Source: Dyadobacter chenwenxiniae (GTDB taxonomy: Bacteria > Bacteroidota > Bacteroidia > Cytophagales > Spirosomataceae). Taken from it: a stretch of 64,000 nucleotides of DNA. Every line of letters begins with the position of its first letter. Within the stretch, counting starts at the first letter, position 1. Shown here one piece after another: positions 32,172 to 39,581 of the stretch. Position numbers and translations under genes: made by a program. The notes below the pieces were generated by a model, which saw only the letters and a program-made list of their open reading frames with translations, was not told where the DNA came from and did no database searches. Location: NCBI RefSeq assembly GCF_022869785.1, contig NZ_CP094997.1:4154001-4218000 (forward strand), given 5' to 3'.

Positions 32172-33692
32172 ATGGGGATTATTGTACGTCAGGGTTTTAA
32201 AAGTTCAATCGTTTCTTACGTTGGAGTTGTTATCGGAATTTTCAACATCCTGATACTCTACAACCAGTTTTTGACACAGGAACAATTGGGTTTATACGCT
32301 TCCACGCTGCTGACTTTCCCTGTCATTTACATGTCATTTGCCCTTTTGGGTGTTCCGTCCGTGGCCGTGCGCTTTCATAGCCGGTTCCAGGACCATGATT
32401 CGCGCAGGCAACTTTTTACATTCATTATTATCACGCCTGTCGTCGGTTTGGCGGCCTTTGTGGCGCTTTATCTGCTTTTCAAACCGCTTTACCTCAAATT
32501 TTATCTTGACCATTCTCCCATGCTGGTCAAGTATTACTATGTTTTTATTCCGCTGACAATCGGGATGGTGTATTTGCTGGCGCTTGAATCCTATTCCAGG
32601 ATAAATCTGCGGATCGCAGTTCCATCCCTCATCCGTGAAGTTGGATTACGGCTTTTTAATAGTGCGGTGGTGATCCTGTTTGGCTACAAACTCATTACAT
32701 TTGACACGATGGTGAATTTGACGGTGCTGAGTTACGGACTCGCCATTGCCGCCATGCTGATCTATCTTCATTTCCAGAAACGGCTTTACACTTCGCTGGA
32801 TTTCGGCTTTATCAAACATCCCGCTTTCAAGGAAATGTATCGCTACGGACTTTGGGTTTTGCTGGGTGGCGCCAGCGCCGCGTTGCTTCCGCACATTGAA
32901 AAAGTGCTTCTACCGGCATTTAAAGGCGGCCTGGGCAGCACAGCGATTTTCGACATTGCTTCGCGCATCGCACTCGTGATTTCCATTCCCAGAAACAGCA
33001 TTGTCATGATCAGCGCACCTATAATTTCCCAAGCTTATGCCCGCAATGACATCGCCCACATTGATACGATTTATAAAAAATCATCCCTTAACCTGTTCAT
33101 CATCGGCTCTTTTCTGTTTCTCGGAATCTGGACCAACATTGATGCTATTTTTGGTATTATTCCCAAATCAGAAATCTACTCTCAAGGAAAATGGGTCGTG
33201 CTCATGGTCGGCATTTCCCGGATCGCGGATATGATGACAGGATTGAATTCTGAAATCCTGACCAACTCCAAATATTATCGTTACGACATTGTTTTCATGC
33301 TGTTTTTCACCATCCTGATCTTGTTCAGCAGCCAGTTCCTGATCCCGCTTTACGGTTTCAATGGTGCCGCCGCCGCCGCGCTTTTTTCAACCGTGGTTTA
33401 CAATTTTGTAAAATTATTTTTTATAAGACAAAAACTTGGTATACAACCCTTTACACCCGGAACATTCAAAGTAATAATATTGGGAACGGCGGCCTATCTC
33501 TTAGCCCGTTACATGCCTTTCCCTGAACCCGAAAATTTGATAACCACTCTGCTGATCATCTTAGCGCGATCTGTCATGATTACGGTAATCTTTGGCGGTG
33601 GGATCTTGCTTTGGAAGGTTTCAGAGGACATTTCGGCTGGGTTTAGCAGCGGCTGGAAATTAATTAAGACAAGTATTCTGAGGATAAAATAA
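32172..33692 (+). CDS. Wzx-like polysaccharide flippase
   Basis: A 506-residue integral membrane protein of the MOP superfamily (polysaccharide biosynthesis/oligosaccharide flippase). Hydrophobic helices are spread along its whole length, about 12-14 by eye. It should move a lipid-linked oligosaccharide across the inner membrane. I choose the ATG at 32172 (MGIIVRQGFKSSIVSYVGVV), the usual start for this family, over a TTG at 32136. It heads a plus-strand run of glycan genes. No polymerase (Wzy) or initiating phosphoglycosyl transferase was recognised nearby. Confidence 0.9.
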   Translation: MGIIVRQGFKSSIVSYVGVVIGIFNILILYNQFLTQEQLGLYASTLLTFPVIYMSFALLGVPSVAVRFHSRFQDHDSRRQLFTFIIITPVVGLAAFVALYLLFKPLYLKFYLDHSPMLVKYYYVFIPLTIGMVYLLALESYSRINLRIAVPSLIREVGLRLFNSAVVILFGYKLITFDTMVNLTVLSYGLAIAAMLIYLHFQKRLYTSLDFGFIKHPAFKEMYRYGLWVLLGGASAALLPHIEKVLLPAFKGGLGSTAIFDIASRIALVISIPRNSIVMISAPIISQAYARNDIAHIDTIYKKSSLNLFIIGSFLFLGIWTNIDAIFGIIPKSEIYSQGKWVVLMVGISRIADMMTGLNSEILTNSKYYRYDIVFMLFFTILILFSSQFLIPLYGFNGAAAAALFSTVVYNFVKLFFIRQKLGIQPFTPGTFKVIILGTAAYLLARYMPFPEPENLITTLLIILARSVMITVIFGGGILLWKVSEDISAGFSSGWKLIKTSILRIK

Positions 33693-33710
33693 GAGACCGC
33701 TATCTTTGGA

Positions 33711-33718
33711 GCATTAAA
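33711..33718 (+). promoter_or_regulatory. -7 box upstream of the cluster methyltransferase
   Basis: A perfect TATCTTTG lies 15 nt before the ATG at 33734. It would give the methyltransferase-glycosyltransferase-FkbM run its own promoter, separate from the flippase. No -33 element is clear. Confidence 0.4.
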
Positions 33719-33733
33719 ACAGACCCATTTCTG

Positions 33734-34348
33734 ATGTCGTTAAAAGAAAAAATAATTGCCGGTGTTCTCAAGCAGCCATTCAGTTTATATCAACTGACCA
33801 CTTACGATCCGTCGAAGCCGGTTAATATGGTTGTGGGCTCCATGTATTCGCTTTACAAAGGCTGGATACATTCTGATATTGAGACACTTAACTTGTTAAA
33901 AGAGAGTGACTGGCAAAAATATTTTAACGAAAATTCTATTGACAAGATCCTTGCCGAGCACGTTTGGGAACATTTAACGCTGGAAGAAGGGCAGCTGGCT
34001 TTCAAACATTGCCATACTTACCTCAAACCCGGCGGTTTCCTTCGGGTGGCCGTTCCGGACGGCTTTAATCCGAGCGAAGAATACATTAATTACGTAAAAC
34101 CGGGAGGCACAGGCAACGGCGCGGATGATCACAAGCTGCTTTATAATTATCAGATCATGTCGCGCTCGCTGGAATCGGTGGGTTTCACTGTGAAAAAGCT
34201 CGAATATTTTGACGAGAACGGGCAGTTCCACAAGTCGCCCTGGAATCCGGAAGATGGCATGATCAGGCGCTCTGCCGACCATGACAGCCGGAATGCAGGC
34301 GGAAAGCTCGGTTATACTTCGTTGATCATCGATGCTTATAAAAGCTAA
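33734..34348 (+). CDS. SAM-dependent methyltransferase domain protein
   Basis: A 204-residue protein matching the Methyltransf_11-like family in its later part: DKILAEHVWEHLTLEEGQLAFKHCHTYLKPGGFLRVAVPDG near residues 76-118. The glycine-rich SAM loop expected near the N-terminus is degenerate, which is common in the predicted SAM-dependent methyltransferases of polysaccharide clusters. It is followed 2 nt later by a glycosyltransferase, so they are coupled. A sugar or lipid-carrier methylation role is inferred. Confidence 0.75.
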   Translation: MSLKEKIIAGVLKQPFSLYQLTTYDPSKPVNMVVGSMYSLYKGWIHSDIETLNLLKESDWQKYFNENSIDKILAEHVWEHLTLEEGQLAFKHCHTYLKPGGFLRVAVPDGFNPSEEYINYVKPGGTGNGADDHKLLYNYQIMSRSLESVGFTVKKLEYFDENGQFHKSPWNPEDGMIRRSADHDSRNAGGKLGYTSLIIDAYKS

Positions 34349-34350
34349 CA

Positions 34351-35253
34351 ATGAGTTTGCCTGCCAGCCTTGCCCCTATCGTGTTGTTTTGTTTCAATCG
34401 GCCTGCGCATTTGCAGCAAACGATTGAGGCGCTGCAACAGAATATGCTGGCAGCGGAAAGCGAGCTGATCATTTATTCGGATGGGCCACGCAATAGCTCC
34501 GACGAACCATTAATTGCTAAGGTAAGGGCTTATTTAAGCTCAATTAGCGGTTTTCAACGCATTAAGATCATTAAATCTGAGGCAAATAACGGCTTGGCTG
34601 CTTCTGTTATCAAAGGCGTTACAGAAGTGCTGAACCAGTTCGGAAAAGTGATTGTGCTGGAAGATGATATGCTCAGCGCACCGGACTTCCTGGTTTTCAT
34701 GAATGAGGCATTAAGCGCTTATGAATCCCGCAAAGATATTTTTTCGGTAACCGCTTACGGCCCACCAATTTCGTTTCCAGCACATTATAAAGAAGATCTT
34801 TACCTGGCACCACGCGCAAGTTCGTGGGGTTGGGGAACGTGGTTAAGCAAGTGGGATAAGGCGGATTGGAACGTTACAGCATTCTCCGGGTTGCAAAATG
34901 ATAAAAATAAAAGAAATCAGTTTAAAGCAGGCGGCGAAGATCTTTGGCCCATGTTAGTAAAGCAACAGCGAAATGTGATTGATTCCTGGGCTATCCGCTG
35001 GACTTACAGCCAGTTTATTAACAATGCTTATGGCGTTTATCCGGTGCATTCCAAAATCAGGAACATTGGCACAGACGGCAGCGGGACTAATTTTACATTC
35101 AAAACCGGCTATTATGGCTCGGAAATGAGCGATAATAAGATCCGGATCGACCCGCAAATCAAGCCAGATCAACAAATTATTCAAGCGTTTGCGGACTATT
35201 ATAAGCTTCCGCTCGCATTAAAGATCAAGAACCGGATCAAATACGGAGTCTGA
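34351..35253 (+). CDS. GT2-like glycosyltransferase / nucleotide-sugar transferase
   Basis: A 300-residue GT-A fold protein. It begins PIVLFCFNRPAHLQQTIEAL and has VIVLEDDMLSAPDFLVFMNEAL near residues 94-115, where EDDM takes the place of the DXD motif. SSWGWGTWLSKWDKADW near 150-167 is a recurrent motif in this glycosyltransferase subgroup. Donor and acceptor cannot be read. It starts 2 nt after the methyltransferase stop and is followed 16 nt later by an FkbM-type methyltransferase, so all three are probably translated from one message. Confidence 0.83.
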   Translation: MSLPASLAPIVLFCFNRPAHLQQTIEALQQNMLAAESELIIYSDGPRNSSDEPLIAKVRAYLSSISGFQRIKIIKSEANNGLAASVIKGVTEVLNQFGKVIVLEDDMLSAPDFLVFMNEALSAYESRKDIFSVTAYGPPISFPAHYKEDLYLAPRASSWGWGTWLSKWDKADWNVTAFSGLQNDKNKRNQFKAGGEDLWPMLVKQQRNVIDSWAIRWTYSQFINNAYGVYPVHSKIRNIGTDGSGTNFTFKTGYYGSEMSDNKIRIDPQIKPDQQIIQAFADYYKLPLALKIKNRIKYGV

Positions 35254-35269
35254 CGAAACAGAAAACAAT

Positions 35270-36076
35270 ATGTATTGGCTGCGCTATTTACTGAAAGAAC
35301 CTTTTAACGCCTTGCGGACCTCAACCAACCGTGAGTTTATGGGTTTGCTATTGAAGTACGGCAACAGTCGCAGGCATACGCGGACGGAAGTTGAATTTGG
35401 CGCTTTCAGGCTGACAGTTCCAGACACGATGTCGTTTCTCTGGCAGCATAAGGAAATCTTCGCGGATGAGTTCTATTATTTTGAGTCAAAAAATCCTGCG
35501 CCCGTCATTTTTGACTGCGGCGCCAATGTTGGGATGAGTGTTTTGTATTTTAAAAAGCTGTTTCCAAAAGCGCGCATTACGGCATTTGAAGCCGAACCGG
35601 ACATTGCAGCATTGCTTCTAAATAATTTAAAAAACAGTAACATCCAGGATGTCAGGATCATTGACAAAGCGGTTTGGAAAGACGATCAGGGAATTTGGTT
35701 TGGCAGCGAATCGGCCGATTCTTCCTCCATTTATTCCAATGCTAAAAAGAAAAAAATCGGATCAATCCGCTTAAAAGACTTCCTACTGGCGGAAAATCAC
35801 ATTGATTTCCTGAAAATTGACATTGAGGGAGCCGAAAAGGAAGTGCTCAATGACTGCCGCGACGCATTAAGCCATGTCCAAAACCTCTTCGTAGAATTCC
35901 ACTCCTACATTGGAAACCCGCAAGGCCTGGCTGAAATCATCCAGATCTTCGAAGAAAACGGCTTCCGTTACTACATTGACACCAACCAGCACCGCCTGAA
36001 ACCCTTCACCAATTACCGCTACCGCGGAAATGACGTAATGGATTTGCAGCTGAATATTTTTGGCTGGCGGGAGTGA
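35270..36076 (+). CDS. FkbM-family methyltransferase
   Basis: A 268-residue protein of the FkbM family. The SAM-binding motif is VIFDCGANVGMSVLYFKKLFPKA near residues 77-99, FEAEPD follows near 104, and IDFLKIDIEGAEKEVLNDC near 180-198 is the family signature. FkbM enzymes methylate hydroxyl groups and are frequent in exopolysaccharide and O-antigen clusters. It ends the plus-strand run; the sequence after it contains a long palindrome and a remnant gene rather than a normal terminator. Confidence 0.9.
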   Translation: MYWLRYLLKEPFNALRTSTNREFMGLLLKYGNSRRHTRTEVEFGAFRLTVPDTMSFLWQHKEIFADEFYYFESKNPAPVIFDCGANVGMSVLYFKKLFPKARITAFEAEPDIAALLLNNLKNSNIQDVRIIDKAVWKDDQGIWFGSESADSSSIYSNAKKKKIGSIRLKDFLLAENHIDFLKIDIEGAEKEVLNDCRDALSHVQNLFVEFHSYIGNPQGLAEIIQIFEENGFRYYIDTNQHRLKPFTNYRYRGNDVMDLQLNIFGWRE

Positions 36077-36097
36077 TTAACTCGAAATAGATGACGC

Positions 36098-36145
36098 GTT
36101 CTCAAAAACTTGAGATCACAATTGTGATCTCAAGTTTTTGAGAAC
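36098..36145. repeat. 48-bp perfect palindrome
   Basis: Two 24-nt arms, starting GTTCTCAAAAACTTGAG and centred between 36121 and 36122, are perfectly complementary with no loop. It follows the FkbM stop by 21 nt. It may act as a terminator for that gene, though it lacks a T tract and is not GC-rich. A loopless palindrome this long can extrude as a cruciform and is often a footprint of an insertion or a specific protein site. Confidence 0.9.
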
Positions 36146-36200
36146 TGTTACCCCCAAATTTTTCAAATTATTTCTGTTACCAATCTCACAACCTCTCGTA

Positions 36201-36235
36201 ATGTATACAATGACTAAAAAATTAATTGTATACAT
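36201..36235. promoter_or_regulatory. Inverted repeat ATGTATACAAT / ATTGTATACAT
   Basis: Perfect 11-bp arms at 36201-36211 and 36225-36235 are separated by 13 nt. Each arm contains the self-complementary TGTATACA. The right arm abuts the ATG at 36236 of a small remnant open frame, a position typical of an autoregulatory operator. Confidence 0.5.
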
Positions 36236-36385
36236 ATGGAATTATCAGTGATAAAAAGTAAGGTTTTGACGGTAAGAGGCCGAAGAACCCGAATATTCAA
36301 CTTACCTCGCATAAGGATTTGGCGGGAAAATGTGCACTTGGAAGCCTTCCCTTTTCATCGCTTCCATGACTTGTTGAGATGGTAA
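36236..36385 (+). pseudogene. Possible remnant of an ORF6N-domain gene
   Basis: A 49-codon open frame starts at 36236. Its first 17 residues (MELSVIKSKVLTVRGRR) resemble the conserved start of ORF6N-domain DNA-binding proteins of phages and mobile elements. After that the similarity ends and the frame runs antisense into the 3' end of the methyltransferase gene. I read it as a truncated remnant; the match is short and could be chance. Confidence 0.35.
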
Positions 36386-37210
36386 CTTTTTGAAAATTAC
36401 GGCACATAACACTTGCGAAGGCATTAAGGAGAACCTGGTCAGGGAGTTGTGGAAAGCGAGTTTCCGTTTGATTTTACGAAATGCTGGTGAGGAGTCGTCT
36501 GCTTTGTCTTTGGCGTAAGACGGGTGGTAATAGTTGTTATTAATGCCTTTGAATGCAACTGCGGGCAACCCCATCCCGTTCGCCAATTTATCCATTTCCC
36601 GCTCAGAAAGCTTGAAAACGTAATTTCCAACTTCCTCAAACGAATAACGGTTCTTCCAATATTTTTGCAAAAGTTTAGTGTCAAAACGGTCGAGAACATT
36701 CCTCAATGCGAGCAAGAATGGCATTTTGGAGATGGGATCGTGTGGCTCAACCAATATGACAGCTTCCCTGGCAACGCGAAGCATTTCGTAAACGCCCAGA
36801 TAGGGCCTCGGGAAATGATGATAAGCCTCTTTACAAAAAATATAATCATAAGAATCGTCTGCAAAACTTAGCTTTTCAACATTCTCCACAGCATAATGCT
36901 GAAAAAATCCGCGGGCTTTTGATAATGGCAAAAATGTGCCGGAAATGTCTGTTGCAGTCGTTTCCAATCCTTGCCGGTGAAAGTAATTGGCATCGAATCC
37001 ATAGCCGTCCCCCACCGTAAGCCACGACTTTTTTTCAATGGTAAAAGGCGCAGTCAGTTCCAGCTGCCGGCGGTGGATCCAATGATTAATGGTTTTATGC
37101 TGCTCATCATATTCCCAGTTCTCGATAGCCTTATCCTTTGCCTCCTGAGTTGCATACTGCACCTCATACCAACCCGAATGCGCCTCATGGCTCTGCTTTT
37201 CCGTAGACAT
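36302..37210 (-). CDS. Class I SAM-dependent methyltransferase
   Basis: A 302-residue methyltransferase. The SAM motif is WLTVGDGYGFDANYFHRQGLETTATDIS near residues 63-90, followed by AVENVEKLSFADDSYDYIFCKEAYHHFPRP near 111-140, a Methyltransf_11 pattern. The C-terminal 100 residues carry no recognised domain. There is no signal peptide. It is on the opposite strand to the flanking glycosyltransferases but lies within the glycan island, so modification of a glycan or its carrier is the best guess. Its 3' end overlaps the remnant open frame. Confidence 0.85.
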   Translation of the reverse strand: MSTEKQSHEAHSGWYEVQYATQEAKDKAIENWEYDEQHKTINHWIHRRQLELTAPFTIEKKSWLTVGDGYGFDANYFHRQGLETTATDISGTFLPLSKARGFFQHYAVENVEKLSFADDSYDYIFCKEAYHHFPRPYLGVYEMLRVAREAVILVEPHDPISKMPFLLALRNVLDRFDTKLLQKYWKNRYSFEEVGNYVFKLSEREMDKLANGMGLPAVAFKGINNNYYHPSYAKDKADDSSPAFRKIKRKLAFHNSLTRFSLMPSQVLCAVIFKKLPSQQVMEAMKREGFQVHIFPPNPYAR

Positions 37211-37342
37211 TTTACCTTGTTTACTATTTTTTTGATAAAGATACTTTTAAGGATAAAATTTATTTAACCACAGAACTATTTAATTTTACCTTTTCAAATG
37301 TTGCCCAACATCCTTTACGCAACCTAATCAACGATCGCTTTA

Positions 37343-38596
37343 ATGGTGCTTCACCTCAGCAATTTTCATTTGGAAGGAGGAGCGGGAGTAGCCGCGGCGC
37401 GTTTGCACCGGGCATTGTTGAAATCAAATGTTGAATCAGCATTACTGGTTTCGACGTTAACAGCGGAAGAGCCCGGAGTCAGCAGCCTGTCGCAAAATGC
37501 ACTGCAATCAAAAAAAGCGCTGGCCCGTTTCATCGGCGAACGACTTTATTTTTATCCTCAGGAAAAAGACCCAGCTGTGAGATTTGCATTTTCCCCGGCG
37601 GAATTTGGCGCAGATATCAGCAACCATCCTTTGGTGCAGCAAGCCGATATCATTCATTTACATTGGATCAATTTCGGCTTTTTATCCCTTGATTCACTGG
37701 ATAAGCTCTTTTCGTTGGGTAAGCCTGTTGTTTGGACCTTGCATGATATGTGGACATTTACAGGCGGATGCCATTACAGCAGAGGTTGCGGAAACTATCT
37801 GACACACTGCCATTATTGTCCCTATCTGGCCAAACCGGAAGAATACGATATTTCTTTCCAGCAATTTGAGCGGAAACAGGATATTTATGGAAAAGCAAAA
37901 ATGGCGCTGATTTCACCCAGTCATTGGCTGGATGGCCTGGTCAAAAAAGCAGCATTAACGGCGCACATTGAATCTGCATGCATTCCAAATTGCATTGATA
38001 CGGAACTGTTTAGGCCGCTGGACAAAATAGCGATCCGCAAAAAATTAAATTTGCCTGAATCTAAAAAACTGATTCTTTTTGCCGGCGCCAACATTGCCGA
38101 TCCGAGGAAAGGTTTTAAATATTTCAGGCAGGCGTTGGCAAAAACTGGTGTGCTTGTCAGTGAAGTTGAGGTTATGGTGCTTGGAAAGGCAAATGCAGCG
38201 TTTATGGCTTCTTTTCCGGTGCCTGTTCATTATTTGGGAAAAATTTCCACTTCTGAAGCAATGGTCGAAGCGTATAATGCGGCGGATATGATCGTCGTTC
38301 CGTCCCTGGAAGACAATTTGCCAAACACGATCATGGAAGCAATGTCCTGCGGGACGCCGGCTGTCGGTTTCGCAACAGGCGGCATTCCTGAAATGATCGA
38401 CCATCAGGTCAATGGTTACATTGCTTTGCAAGGTTCGGACCAATCGCTGGCTGAGGGCATTGAATGGGTGTTGCATGATGAAAACAATGCTAAAATGTCT
38501 CAAAATGCGCGCGCCAAGGTGCTGGGGACATATGCCGAGAGCCTTGTAGCCGCTCAGTATCAACAACTTTATCAGTCGCTGCTCACGCATGAATGA
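37343..38596 (+). CDS. GT4-type glycosyltransferase (GT-B fold)
   Basis: A 417-residue glycosyltransferase. The N-terminal acceptor domain begins VLHLSNFHLEGGAGVAAARLHRAL, with a Cys-rich segment GGCHYSRGCGNYLTHCHYCPYLAKP near residues 142-166, often seen in this subgroup. The C-terminal donor domain has VVPSLEDNLPNTIMEAMSCGTPAVGFATGGIPE near 317-349, the GT4 nucleotide-sugar motif with the catalytic E-x7-E region. It probably adds one sugar to a lipid-linked glycan. Its last codons overlap the next glycosyltransferase start by 8 nt, indicating translational coupling. Confidence 0.9.
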   Translation: MVLHLSNFHLEGGAGVAAARLHRALLKSNVESALLVSTLTAEEPGVSSLSQNALQSKKALARFIGERLYFYPQEKDPAVRFAFSPAEFGADISNHPLVQQADIIHLHWINFGFLSLDSLDKLFSLGKPVVWTLHDMWTFTGGCHYSRGCGNYLTHCHYCPYLAKPEEYDISFQQFERKQDIYGKAKMALISPSHWLDGLVKKAALTAHIESACIPNCIDTELFRPLDKIAIRKKLNLPESKKLILFAGANIADPRKGFKYFRQALAKTGVLVSEVEVMVLGKANAAFMASFPVPVHYLGKISTSEAMVEAYNAADMIVVPSLEDNLPNTIMEAMSCGTPAVGFATGGIPEMIDHQVNGYIALQGSDQSLAEGIEWVLHDENNAKMSQNARAKVLGTYAESLVAAQYQQLYQSLLTHE

Positions 38597-39365
38597 CCTT
38601 CCTGTGCTTACTATTATCACCATTACTTATAATGCGGAACGGTTTCTGGGCCGCACGCTTACAAGTGTGCAGGCTGCACTCGATGAGGTTAAAGATCCCC
38701 GGCTGGTGGAATATCTGGTAATTGACGGCAAATCCGGCGACAATACACTAAAAATTGCCTCAACCTTTTCATTTATCTCCAAAATCATTTCCGAACCAGA
38801 CAGCGGGTTATACGATGCAATGAACAAAGGGCTCGCCCTCGCGAGAGGAAAATATGTATGGTTTTTGAATGCAGGTGACGAAATTTTTGATCCAAATACA
38901 TTAAAAGGCCTGCTTGAAGCTTTTGAAAACAATGCGGATGTATATTACAGCGATGCCATGCTCGTGCGAGAAAATGGAAGCGAAGTCGGTTTGCGCAGTC
39001 AATTTACGCCGCATATACTGCCGTTGAATCTTAAATGGCAGGATTTCGCCTTAGGGATGAAGGTTTGCCACCAGGCTTTTATTGTCAGAAAGTCCATCGC
39101 GCCAACATATGACATTGAAAACCTCAGCGCTGACATTGACTGGGAAATTGAATGTTTGAAAAAATCCACTGAAATACATTTTATAAAAACCCCTCTCTGC
39201 CGCTATCTTGTAGGCGGACTTTCCATCAAAAACCACCGCCGTTCTCTTATAGACCGGTTTAAAGTTTTACACAAACATTTCGGGCTGATCCCCTCCATTT
39301 TTAACCACCTCCGGATTTTTTGGAGAGGAGCAATTTTTGCACGGACGCACGGCAAGTATTGGTAG
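38589..39365 (+). CDS. Family 2 glycosyltransferase (WcaA-like)
   Basis: A 258-residue GT-A glycosyltransferase. The start LTIITITYNAERFLGRTLTSV, the LVIDGKSGDNT segment near residue 47 and the LNAGDEIFD motif near 94-102 are standard for the GT2 subgroup found in colanic-acid-type clusters. Donor and acceptor unknown. It overlaps the preceding GT4 gene by 8 nt, and the two form a coupled pair. A promoter-like sequence overlaps its stop codon (see 39358-39388). Confidence 0.9.
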   Translation: MNDLPVLTIITITYNAERFLGRTLTSVQAALDEVKDPRLVEYLVIDGKSGDNTLKIASTFSFISKIISEPDSGLYDAMNKGLALARGKYVWFLNAGDEIFDPNTLKGLLEAFENNADVYYSDAMLVRENGSEVGLRSQFTPHILPLNLKWQDFALGMKVCHQAFIVRKSIAPTYDIENLSADIDWEIECLKKSTEIHFIKTPLCRYLVGGLSIKNHRRSLIDRFKVLHKHFGLIPSIFNHLRIFWRGAIFARTHGKYW

Positions 39366-39388
39366 AATTGTTATATTTTCTATATTTG
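39358..39388 (+). promoter_or_regulatory. Promoter-like sequence at the end of the GT2 gene
   Basis: ATTG at 39358-39361, 19 nt, then a perfect TATATTTG at 39381-39388. It would start a transcript near 39392, about 190 nt upstream of the susC-like gene. The leader could fold TGCGC/GCGCA and TCTACAAT/ATTGTAGA stems before the second promoter at 39516. Confidence 0.45.
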
Positions 39389-39504
39389 CAATCTCTACTC
39401 CGAAACATATCCCATTCCACTGCGCAAGGTTAACCCAGGCGCATGATTCTACAATGCAGCGCACAGGCACTGATACTAATTGTAGATACGACCTCAGGAA
39501 TGAC

Positions 39505-39545
39505 GTTTACAAAATTTTGTAAACAGACCGAAAACAATATATTTG
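39505..39545 (+). promoter_or_regulatory. Promoter with overlapping 20-bp palindrome for the first susC-like gene
   Basis: TTTG at 39516-39519, 18 nt, then perfect TATATTTG at 39538-39545. The -33 element lies inside a perfect 20-bp palindrome, GTTTACAAAA joined to TTTTGTAAAC, at 39505-39524. This is where a repressor or activator dimer would bind. The start codon is at 39582. Confidence 0.55.
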
Positions 39546-39581
39546 TTTTAGTGAATTTTGAATTAACCAAATCCATCAATT

